Positions 9,129 to 16,376 of a stretch of DNA of 52,080 nucleotides are shown in pieces; position 1 is the first letter of the stretch; each line of letters starts with the position of its first letter. The DNA is from an uncultured Nitrosomonas sp. (GTDB taxonomy: Bacteria; Pseudomonadota; Gammaproteobacteria; Burkholderiales; Nitrosomonadaceae), in the NCBI GenBank assembly GCA_902826055.1, contig CADEDJ010000017.1, positions 1-52,080 on the forward strand. Direction: 5' to 3'. A program made the translations under genes and the position numbers. The notes below the pieces were generated by a model that saw only the letters and a list, made by a program, of their open reading frames with translations, ran no database searches and had not been told where the DNA came from.

Positions 9129-10276
9129 AGTGTTTTTCCATAGATACGATAACGTTTGTATTGCTTGCTGCCGATCCTGTCGAGGATACTGCGCATAGCA
9201 GCATTATCTTCCAGAATCCATGACATCTCGACTTCTCGAATTCCACGTTTGAGCCCCACTTGTCTTGGTGCATCGATTACCAGGCATGCGAGTGCCATGC
9301 CAATGGGTGTGTTGCGAAATTGTTTGCGAACACCCATAAGTGGTATACGACCTGTGTGTATTTGATTATTTCTAATGCTTTGAATGAGTTTAAGCCAACC
9401 CAATGGAAACAGACTACCATTAAGTTTGATCAAGACTTCGTTGAGGTTGGGAAGTCCGACCATAAAAGCTGCGGGTTTGCCATCAACTTCGGCAATTTGA
9501 ATATATTCATCCGGTAATAGTAGTCGCAAACTACTGCCCAGTTCGGCAAATTCTTCTTGTGTAAACGGGATGAATCCCCAGTTGTCAGACCAGGCATCAT
9601 TAAAAATGTCACGCAGAATTTCCATCTCTTGATCGAACTGATTGCGTTGCAATGTACGTAATCTGATTTGTGAAGAGAACCGATTGATCAGCATTTGCAT
9701 GACCTTAGGTATTTCAAAATCAACGTTGACTTTGTAAGCCAGTAAATCTTTTGCCGGAAAATACCCTTGTTCTTCAAGCAATTGACCATACCAAGGCGGT
9801 GAGTGTGGCATCATGACAACGGGCGGAGTATCAAAACCATCAACCAGGATACCGCATTCCTGATTGATGGAAAGGTTAAACGGACCAGTGATGCGGCGAA
9901 TTTGCCGAGACGCTAGCCATGCTTCTGCATGTAGCATTAACGCAGCGCATACGGCTGAATCGTTGATGCATTCGAACAAACCAAAGTGGCCGCTATCTGT
10001 GCCATAACGTTCTTGATGCAGTGAGTCGATTTGCGCACTGATTCGTCCAATGGGTTGATCATTTCGATAGGCAACCCAAGCCTGCCACTGGCCATGCTTA
10101 AAATAAGGATTGAAGCGGGAGAAGTGAAAGCGCCGCTCGAGACGTAAAGGCGGCACCCACATCGGATCATTAGCATAGACATGCCAGGGTACATCAATAA
10201 ATTTCCCCATATCGCGATAAGACATGACCGGACGTACCGTAACTTGGGAGGTGACCGGCTTATCGTGTTTAGTCAT
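9125..10276 (-). CDS. GNAT-fold acyltransferase, bacterial ceramide synthase-like group
   Basis: The 383-residue protein has two GNAT-like halves. The N-terminal half holds FIDVPWHVYANDPMWVPPLR, GRISAQIDS and FGLFECINDSAVCAALM. A conserved centre reads GPFNLSINQECGILVDGFD and PHSPPWYGQLLEEQGYFPAKD. The second half ends VEMSWILEDNAAMRSILDRIGSKQYKRYRIY. To my knowledge this family was long labelled dATP pyrophosphohydrolase, and one Caulobacter member is a bacterial ceramide synthase (N-acylates a sphingoid base). The family is broader than that enzyme, so the substrate here is uncertain. It is cytoplasmic, with no signal peptide. Coupling to the MobA-like transferase and proximity to a lipid kinase and a CDP-alcohol transferase fit lipid synthesis. 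Confidence 0.65.
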   Translation of the reverse strand: MTKHDKPVTSQVTVRPVMSYRDMGKFIDVPWHVYANDPMWVPPLRLERRFHFSRFNPYFKHGQWQAWVAYRNDQPIGRISAQIDSLHQERYGTDSGHFGLFECINDSAVCAALMLHAEAWLASRQIRRITGPFNLSINQECGILVDGFDTPPVVMMPHSPPWYGQLLEEQGYFPAKDLLAYKVNVDFEIPKVMQMLINRFSSQIRLRTLQRNQFDQEMEILRDIFNDAWSDNWGFIPFTQEEFAELGSSLRLLLPDEYIQIAEVDGKPAAFMVGLPNLNEVLIKLNGSLFPLGWLKLIQSIRNNQIHTGRIPLMGVRKQFRNTPIGMALACLVIDAPRQVGLKRGIREVEMSWILEDNAAMRSILDRIGSKQYKRYRIYGKTL

Positions 10277-10360
10277 AACAAATCAATGGTATTGTTTTGA
10301 TGATGCGCCGTTAAAATTGATCAGAAACATTTGCCGCTTTATTGGGCGTGCAGATTAATA

Positions 10361-10834
10361 TTATTTAATTTCAGTATGTTTCAGTAATTTGGTTACGAGT
10401 TGATGAAAAACTTCTTTGGGATCCGGTTCGTGTTGAGCGGATGAATTGGATGCCATAGCATTTTGCTCAGCAGCAGCAATTTTTTCATCGGTAATATTGC
10501 GGCAAAAGTCGCGGAAATTGTTCCAATCCGTGTTGTATTCGAGTAAATTTTTTTGCGGGATAAAAACACGGAAAACCTCAAAATTTTGATACATTTCGGG
10601 CAATCGGGCAGTAAGGTAATGGTTGATATTTTTTGGCCAGCGTTTATGCTGGGGGTACATGTCAGCCAATTCAATTTCGATCGTAGCACGAAAATTTTCG
10701 ATGGCCATAGCACGGCGCTTACGATTAATAATATCCACCATAATGGCTACTATTCCTGCAAAACCCAATAAGAAAAAAGGCCACAGCGGAACAGTTTCAA
10801 AATATCCTGAGATTTGATCAATATATTCGTTCAA
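10361..10834 (-). CDS. Hypothetical single-pass membrane protein
   Basis: I do not recognise this 157-residue protein. One hydrophobic segment (residues about 16-36, PLWPFFLLGFAGIVAIMVDI) is followed by a basic NRKRRA stop-transfer stretch, so the N-terminus is probably periplasmic and the remaining 120 residues cytoplasmic. The cytoplasmic part contains paired aromatic and charged helices (MYPQHKRWPKNINHYL, TDWNNFRDFCRNITDEK) and a disordered acidic stretch before a final helix. It is the first gene of the minus-strand run and faces the divergent sigma-54 operon across a 578-base gap. Confidence 0.7.
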   Translation of the reverse strand: MNEYIDQISGYFETVPLWPFFLLGFAGIVAIMVDIINRKRRAMAIENFRATIEIELADMYPQHKRWPKNINHYLTARLPEMYQNFEVFRVFIPQKNLLEYNTDWNNFRDFCRNITDEKIAAAEQNAMASNSSAQHEPDPKEVFHQLVTKLLKHTEIK

Positions 10835-11090
10835 GGTCTTCTCTAATCATTAAATACAAAAGGTAACAAAAAATTTGTGCGTGATGCACGCATATCAACG
10901 TATCTTGCCATAGTAAAGCGTGTGGATCAATACAAGCTTTCCCGAGCCTTTCCCAAGTGTTTGGGCTGTAAAGAGATCACTGCATAGTTGTCGTTCTTAG
11001 CATAGTAGTTAATCTATGTTGTTGATTGATCGATATTCCTCCACACATTCGAAGTAACGGATATCGATTGTGCCAAGATCCTTAACAAGG

Positions 11091-11111
11091 GTCATCACTC
11101 AGTGAGTCATC
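11091..11111. promoter_or_regulatory. Candidate upstream activator site
   Basis: TCACT-C-AGTGA (11095-11105) is a perfect 5+5 palindrome embedded between two direct copies of GTCATC. It lies about 185 bases upstream of the -24 element, the usual distance for enhancer binding by sigma-54 activators. Assignment to the activator encoded at 24438-25835 is inference. Confidence 0.35.
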
Positions 11112-11290
11112 TAAATAAAAGGGCGAAATCTTTTTCGCTCTTCATAGCCATAAGCCGCATTTACCGAAAAGAATTTCGTTGAGCTTATAGTTTTATTCTA
11201 TCCATTTCCTTTGGGTGTCGATTTATTTTTACTTTTGTTTTCAGAAAATTAGTTCTTATTTTGCAAGCTTGTTGAGACACCTGCCTTTTT

Positions 11291-11306
11291 TGGCACGTCA
11301 CTTGCG
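11291..11306 (+). promoter_or_regulatory. Sigma-54 (-24/-12) promoter
   Basis: TGGCACGTCACTTGCG matches the sigma-54 consensus TGGCACR-N4-TTGCW in all positions but the last. GG (11292-11293) and GC (11304-11305) are exactly ten bases apart. Transcription would begin near 11317, about 95 bases before the first start codon at 11413. A sigma-54 activator gene closes the same gene cluster, which makes a chance match unlikely. Confidence 0.88.
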
Positions 11307-11412
11307 TATATCAAGATGAAGGAAATTGGGATTAAACCAATTGACCTGACAGAAGCGTAAAACGCTTATTTAACGCAAGCACTTGAATAAAAAATTAGTG
11401 GAGGGCTATACC

Positions 11413-12105
11413 ATGTATCAGAGCGAAAATACTTTTGAATTCAATCCGGAAATGAGTGGTTTTGAAGCCGAGCAATATGAAGGTGAACAATATGAAGGCG
11501 AGCAGTTTGAGCAATTCGAGTATGGCGAAGCGGAATGGGGGGAAGTATTTAACGAAGGCGAAGTGATGGAACTTGCCGCCGAGCTTCTGGAAGTTACCAA
11601 TGAAGCAGAGCTTGATCGTTTTCTGGGGAAATTGATCAAGAAAGCCGGTAGCGCCCTGGGCAAAGTAGTGAAATCCCCCATCGGTCAAGCGGTAGGTGGC
11701 GTGCTTAAGGGCGTCGCCAAAAAAGCATTACCGATTGCCGGTGGCGCACTGGGCGCTTATTTCGGCGGGCCTCTGGGTGCCAAGATCGGCAGTGGCTTGG
11801 CTTCCGCGGCGGGAAGTGCACTCGGACTGGAACTTGAAGCGCTTAACCAAGAAGATCGCGAATTTGAAGGCGGAAAACAATTTGTGCGATTCGCCGCTAA
11901 TACCGTGAAGAATGCTGTATCAGCACCACCTGCCGCCAATCCCCGCAGTGCTGCGCAAGTGGCTGCTAATAAAGCCGCACAAGTCTATGCACCCAATTTA
12001 TTAGGCTCAGGATCAACATCAACCATGCCATCAGCCATGCCAGGTAAAGGGCGCGGAGGCCGATGGTTCCGGCGTGGCCGCAACATCATCATTGTCAATT
12101 GCTAA
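11413..12105 (+). CDS. Glycine-zipper protein A with acidic N-terminus
   Basis: First gene of the sigma-54 operon; 230 residues. I choose ATG 11413, which has GGAGG seven bases upstream, over a TTG at 11383. Residues 1-50 are low-complexity and acidic, with repeated EQYEGE and EQFEYGEAEW units. Residues 51-75 form a conserved amphipathic helix (MELAAELLEVTNEAELDRFLG). Residues 76-140 are Gly/Ala-rich and hydrophobic with GxxxG-type spacing (IGQAVGGVLKGVAKKALP, GGPLGAKIGSGLA), as in membrane-inserting glycine zippers. Residues 151-195 are an Ala-rich helix pair (FVRFAANTVKNA, ANPRSAAQVAANKAA). The C-terminus reads GGRWFRRGRNIII. No signal peptide. It is a paralogue of the next gene and of the middle domain of the 794-residue protein at 17527. 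Function unknown; a membrane-active or export-tag role is inferred. Confidence 0.85.
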   Translation: MYQSENTFEFNPEMSGFEAEQYEGEQYEGEQFEQFEYGEAEWGEVFNEGEVMELAAELLEVTNEAELDRFLGKLIKKAGSALGKVVKSPIGQAVGGVLKGVAKKALPIAGGALGAYFGGPLGAKIGSGLASAAGSALGLELEALNQEDREFEGGKQFVRFAANTVKNAVSAPPAANPRSAAQVAANKAAQVYAPNLLGSGSTSTMPSAMPGKGRGGRWFRRGRNIIIVNC

Positions 12106-12141
12106 GCAGTTTCTATACACATATTTACGAGGAGAACTAAC

Positions 12142-12843
12142 ATGCATGATATTGACCGTACACAACTGGAAAGCAACCCCGAGCTGGAAAATTATGAAAA
12201 TGAGCAATATGAGTTTGGAGAATACGGCGAATATGGTGAAACCGAATGGGGGGGCGAAACCGGTACTTTTAGCGAAGCGCAAGCGATGGAATTGGCCGCT
12301 GAGTTATTGGAAGTCAGCAGCGAAGAAGAGCTGGACCGGTTCTTAGGCAGTCTTATCAAGAAGGCTGGTCAAGTTGCCGGGAAGTTTATCAAATCCCCGG
12401 TAGGTCAGCAGCTCGGCGGCTTGTTGAAAGGCGCCGCCAAACAAGCTTTGCCCATGGTGGGTAGTGCCATTGGCGGTTATTTTGGCGGTACGGGTGGTGC
12501 CAAAATCGGTAGCCAAGTAGCGTCTACCGCAGGGCGGATTTTTGGTCTGGAACTCGAAGGATTGAGTCATGAAGATCAGGAGTACGAAGCTGCCAAAAGT
12601 TTCGTGCAGTTTGCCGGCACAGCCGCAAAAAATGCAGCATTATCGCCGCAGGCAGCCAATCCGAGAGCAGTTGCACAATCAGCAGTAGCGGCAGCCGCCC
12701 GTCAACTTGCTCCAGGTCTGGTTCGCGGTGCTCCGGTTGCAGCGTTAGTTGCATCGGGCAGCGCGTGTCCTTCCTGCGGACGGGGTACCATGAGCGGCCG
12801 CTGGATGCGGCGCGGAAACAAAGTCATATTGTTTGGAGCTTAG
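12142..12843 (+). CDS. Glycine-zipper protein B, paralogue of A
   Basis: This 233-residue protein aligns with its upstream neighbour along nearly its whole length: acidic Tyr/Glu N-terminus (residues 1-42, FGEYGEYGETEWGG), helix MELAAELLEVSSEEELDRFLG (49-69), glycine-zipper stretch (76-135, KSPVGQQLGGLLKGAAKQAL, GGYFGGTGGAKIGS), a second helix with HEDQEYEAAKSFVQFAG, and an Ala-rich region (160-195). It differs at the end: a CPSCG motif (209-213), which could bind metal or form a disulfide, precedes SGRWMRRGNKVILFG. The GRW-x-RRG tail is shared with protein A. ATG 12142 has GGAG eight bases upstream. It lies 36 bases after protein A. No signal peptide. Confidence 0.85.
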   Translation: MHDIDRTQLESNPELENYENEQYEFGEYGEYGETEWGGETGTFSEAQAMELAAELLEVSSEEELDRFLGSLIKKAGQVAGKFIKSPVGQQLGGLLKGAAKQALPMVGSAIGGYFGGTGGAKIGSQVASTAGRIFGLELEGLSHEDQEYEAAKSFVQFAGTAAKNAALSPQAANPRAVAQSAVAAAARQLAPGLVRGAPVAALVASGSACPSCGRGTMSGRWMRRGNKVILFGA

Positions 12844-12849
12844 CCTATC

Positions 12850-14211
12850 ATGGCTGCCACTTCTTACGCCACATGGATGCTCGAGCAGGAAGCTCGTGCT
12901 TTGCTGACCCGGTTGAAACGTGTCAAGCCTTTCGCTTTGCATGAAACCATGCTGCCAGCGGCATCGTTATTACCGGCAGCGCAAACCGGCATCGAGCGTT
13001 ACTTGATGGAAGGGCGGCGAGAATTGAGAAGTATGATTCAGCGTTACATTGCTTGGTTACGCGGACCGTCCGGACGTAGGGCAACGCCCGCCCATGCACA
13101 GCGGTTGTTTTCACTGCTGCGATTGAGGTTCAATGCGGTACTGACACAATTTGATCTATTTAACGATGCGCTCACGCAGCGCAGCGAAAATGAAATCGGT
13201 GTCTGGCTTTCCGGACTTGAAGTGGTGTCGGCTGATGCACTCACTATTCCGGGGCATTACTACGAGGTACCGCCTGTCATCTGCTATCTCGATCGTGGCG
13301 TTGGCGCAGCGATTCGCCGTGCCAGGACACGATTGCCAGGCGGCGGTGAAAATCCGGTAGCGGTGATTCGTGTTCCGCGGGAACGCATGGTGGGCAGCGG
13401 TATCGCTTCTTCCCTGATCCATGAAGTGGGACATCAGTCGGCCGCATTGCTTAACTTGGTGAATTCCTTGCGGCCTGTTTTGCAGGGTATGCAACGAGGC
13501 AGTGGAGCCTATAGCAGCACTTGGGCATTGTGGGAACGGTGGATTTCGGAAATCGTCGCCGATTTCTGGTCTGTTGCCCGCATTGGCATTGCTTCAACGC
13601 TCGGGTTGATGGGGGTTGTCAGCTTGCCGCGCGCTTTTGTATTCCGCTTGAACCGGGATGATCCGCATCCGGCGCCGTGGATCCGCGTCAAGTTGAGTTG
13701 TGCGATCGGGCAAGCGCTTTATCCGCATCCCCAGTGGCAACGCCTGGCTCAGTTATGGGAATCCTACTATCCGCTGGATGGATTGGATACCGCGCAGCGG
13801 CAGGATTATCAGGCATTGCAGGCGACTTTGCCTGGTTTTGTGGCGCTGCTAATCAATCACCGCCCTGAAAGCCTGCGCGGGCGCAGCTTGGCTGAAGCCT
13901 TGCAGGTGCAAAACCGCCAGCCGCATCGTCTTCAGGCATTGTTCCTAGCGTGGCGGCAGCAACCAGTGAGAATGTACCGTGCATCACCAGTACTGGCTTT
14001 TGCTGTGATCGGTCAAGCACGTGCCGACGGCCGCATGAGTCCGGAGCAAGAAAGCGCCATACTCGGAAAACTGCTCACCCACTGGGCGCTGCGCAGTACC
14101 TTGGCAGTGTCCGCGGCCTGCTCAATGCAATCAGAACAGCCGAAGCCTTGGCTTGCAAACTACCACCAACACAATCGTTTTATTAACTATTCACTTAGGA
14201 GAATGACATGA
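12850..14211 (+). CDS. HEVGH zinc-metalloprotease-like protein
   Basis: 453 residues. I see HEVGH at 191-195, preceded by hydrophobic SGIASSLI, and E234/D238 in WISEIVADFW about 40 residues later. This is the HExxH plus distal Glu layout of gluzincin-type zinc peptidases. The N-terminal 120 residues are helical and Arg-rich (ERYLMEGRRELRSMIQRYIAWL). The C-terminal part after residue 270 is also helical, with no recognised domain and many Arg, Trp and Pro residues. No signal peptide or membrane anchor, so it probably acts in the cytoplasm. It begins six bases after gene B and overlaps the next gene by four. An attractive but unproven role is to process the glycine-zipper proteins. The family is not one I can name. 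Confidence 0.75.
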   Translation: MAATSYATWMLEQEARALLTRLKRVKPFALHETMLPAASLLPAAQTGIERYLMEGRRELRSMIQRYIAWLRGPSGRRATPAHAQRLFSLLRLRFNAVLTQFDLFNDALTQRSENEIGVWLSGLEVVSADALTIPGHYYEVPPVICYLDRGVGAAIRRARTRLPGGGENPVAVIRVPRERMVGSGIASSLIHEVGHQSAALLNLVNSLRPVLQGMQRGSGAYSSTWALWERWISEIVADFWSVARIGIASTLGLMGVVSLPRAFVFRLNRDDPHPAPWIRVKLSCAIGQALYPHPQWQRLAQLWESYYPLDGLDTAQRQDYQALQATLPGFVALLINHRPESLRGRSLAEALQVQNRQPHRLQALFLAWRQQPVRMYRASPVLAFAVIGQARADGRMSPEQESAILGKLLTHWALRSTLAVSAACSMQSEQPKPWLANYHQHNRFINYSLRRMT

Positions 14212-16376
14212 ATACAACTCGTCAAAGCCGAAAAGATGAAAAAAAGAAACCGGGAACCCTTAGAGTTAATTTATTCGCTGAATTTTCAGCTACAACAAGA
14301 GACCGGGAATTAAGAGGTGCTATCACCAACGCGCCAGTTATCGTCAAAACAAATATGTTTTCGAATAATAGGATTGTTGCTCAAGATGTGACTGGACAAG
14401 ATGGATGGGTAGATATTCCTCTCGAATCGGGGGGGTATCGTATAGAGTTTCCTTCACTTCCCGATCAATGGCAGCCGCAGCCAGGGCATTTAAGCGTCGA
14501 GGTTAACGATGATAAATTTAATGAAACAGGACATATTGTCGGAGCACGCCAGAGTGGACTGGCTCTGGATATACTTACTACGGCAGGCGATGATTTTATG
14601 CCCAAGCCCAGCTTGAATATCACGCAAGGTAAAGGAATCTGGCTAGTAGTCACTGTACCAAACTATTTACCATCTGTAACTCCTGATACTTCCATAAACA
14701 GAGGGTTTTTACAAAAAATTCAAAAATCCGAGCACAGGGATAATGTGAGCTATAAGGCTCAAGTCACAGATGTATCTGGCAGCGGTCCATTTGGTTTTAT
14801 TAGCAGAATAGCTCTCAGCGACGATCGTGACGGTCCAGCCGTTATTATGAACGACGAAGCTGTTATTGAAGAAAGTAAGCAAATTGTTGGCGGGCAAGTC
14901 AATACCACTACTTCGTTGACACGTACAGAGACCTCTTTCACTGAAGACACGGCATTCTGGACGGCGATCCGCAATAATACGGATGCGCTTTCATTCAATA
15001 ATTATCTTAGTTTTATGAATTGGATCTTTTGCAACCAGTTACCTAAGAATTTGAGCGGTTTTGAAGATAAACGCTTTGGCAAAAAAAGAGAGGCCTTTGA
15101 AAGCGATGAAATAGGTTTACTGAATAAACGCTTTTTACCTTTTACTGATTCAGATGCCTATCGTGTGATGAAGGCCGCAACTGAGGCATTTGTCATGGTG
15201 AACTGCGGGGTGTTGAGCGAAGAATTACAGCCGTTTGACTTGGAGCTAGATAAAGCCTATCTCGATAGGAGAGATTTGCCGTTTCCACAGAACGGATTGA
15301 GTAGCGCTTTTAACGATAATTATCTGGTGGGCGTCGATGGCAATGGTAACGTACTGCCCTATCTCGCGGTTATTCGCCGGAAGTTACCCGATATCAAGAT
15401 TAAGCTAACTCCTTTCGAAGAGGCGGCTCGAAGAAGTAGATCCAATGCAGTTGATGCGGACGAATGTTTTGGGCTGCTGCAAGAGAAACTCGCCAATCCT
15501 TGCTTGCTCGAGCTCATCTGGTCGTACTGGCACGAAGAAGGCATGTTGGTGCAAACAACTAACGCCATTACACGGCGGTTCCAGAATGTGCGTTCATCTG
15601 CACGTGATCCACTGGTTAACCTGGAAATGGATCCGCTACGGCCGCTCAATAATGTGCTTTGGGGTTATATCCAGGACGAGCAACATCGCTTGACCGTTAA
15701 CCGGCGTAATTACGAGTACGATCACCATTACGGCCTCCATCTCGAAGGCAAAGCGGTGCAAAATTTCCGTCCCGCCGATACGCGTTCAAAGTTCCTGGAA
15801 GCGTTTCATCATTTATTGCGTTTATGTAGCGTATTTTATAAGCAAGACGATGATACAACAATCAAGGCTGATGCTTTTCCGGTACTCAACGCCCTCAAGG
15901 AAATACACTTGATTCTGTCCCAAGGGGCGCACAATCAGTTCGGCGATTTACCATCAACGGCTCGCATCGAAATGTTGATGCAGCAATGGTTGCTGGCTCG
16001 GCCGGAGTTCCGGGAATTGTTGCCGACGCGCATTATGGTGGCTTATCCCGAGCCCTGGATGGATCGCGTTGACGCGATGAAAAAATTGCAAGGTTGGACC
16101 GATACCAGCGTATTGCATTTCCGCAACTTGGGCATGTTCGGTGAGCAGCTTTTGCTTTCCATCCGTTGGGGCCATTGGAGCGACGAGTTTGAGCCTGTCA
16201 AAGCGCTCAACTGGGCGCGGTTTTTCCGTCCGCAGGCACAGGGATACATCCATGCCTACCGTGCGGCAACAGGTGTCGATTTGTCGGTCGATTTGACTGC
16301 CAATGTGCCCGTGGATTCGACCTTGCCATCGGTATTGTTGCAAAAACGTTTGGCAAGTCAGCAGCGGGCGATGTGA
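14208..16376 (+). CDS. Large conserved-looking protein of unknown function
   Basis: 722 residues, not recognised. After a charged start (RQSRKDEKKK), residues 15-105 look like a beta-sandwich: alternating hydrophobics, NAPVIVKTN, GQDGWVDIPLESGGYRIEFP, like carboxypeptidase-regulatory or Ig-like domains. Residues about 110-230 continue beta-rich, with GKGIWLVVTVPNYLPSV. From residue 240 the protein is helical and rich in Trp, Leu and Asn (TAIRNNTDALSFNNYLSFMNW, ELIWSYWHEEGMLVQTTNAI, LRPLNNVLWGYIQDEQHRL). It ends with RFFRPQAQGYIHAYRAATGVD. No signal peptide or membrane helices. The strong AGGAG ribosome site and the overlap with both neighbours show that it is translated with the operon. It may be a structural or scaffold component. 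Confidence 0.75.
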   Translation: MNTTRQSRKDEKKKPGTLRVNLFAEFSATTRDRELRGAITNAPVIVKTNMFSNNRIVAQDVTGQDGWVDIPLESGGYRIEFPSLPDQWQPQPGHLSVEVNDDKFNETGHIVGARQSGLALDILTTAGDDFMPKPSLNITQGKGIWLVVTVPNYLPSVTPDTSINRGFLQKIQKSEHRDNVSYKAQVTDVSGSGPFGFISRIALSDDRDGPAVIMNDEAVIEESKQIVGGQVNTTTSLTRTETSFTEDTAFWTAIRNNTDALSFNNYLSFMNWIFCNQLPKNLSGFEDKRFGKKREAFESDEIGLLNKRFLPFTDSDAYRVMKAATEAFVMVNCGVLSEELQPFDLELDKAYLDRRDLPFPQNGLSSAFNDNYLVGVDGNGNVLPYLAVIRRKLPDIKIKLTPFEEAARRSRSNAVDADECFGLLQEKLANPCLLELIWSYWHEEGMLVQTTNAITRRFQNVRSSARDPLVNLEMDPLRPLNNVLWGYIQDEQHRLTVNRRNYEYDHHYGLHLEGKAVQNFRPADTRSKFLEAFHHLLRLCSVFYKQDDDTTIKADAFPVLNALKEIHLILSQGAHNQFGDLPSTARIEMLMQQWLLARPEFRELLPTRIMVAYPEPWMDRVDAMKKLQGWTDTSVLHFRNLGMFGEQLLLSIRWGHWSDEFEPVKALNWARFFRPQAQGYIHAYRAATGVDLSVDLTANVPVDSTLPSVLLQKRLASQQRAM

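Larger units (their letters stand above)
10835..11412. other. Divergent intergenic region upstream of the sigma-54 operon
   Basis: No gene or tRNA seen. It holds several short inverted repeats: TGCGTG-ATG-CACGCA (10878-10892), CCCAA-GTGT-TTGGG (10952-10965), the GTCATC-flanked palindrome at 11091-11111, and a stem of GGGCGAAA against TTTCGCTC (11121-11140). It ends with the sigma-54 promoter and a roughly 95-base leader that contains AAGCGT-AAA-ACGCTT (11353-11367). The density of palindromes fits an activator-controlled promoter region. Confidence 0.6.

Noticed and set aside
11383..11412. TTG start for glycine-zipper protein A
   Set aside because: ATG 11413 has a well-spaced GGAGG; the extra ten residues have no ribosome site and do not match the paralogue.
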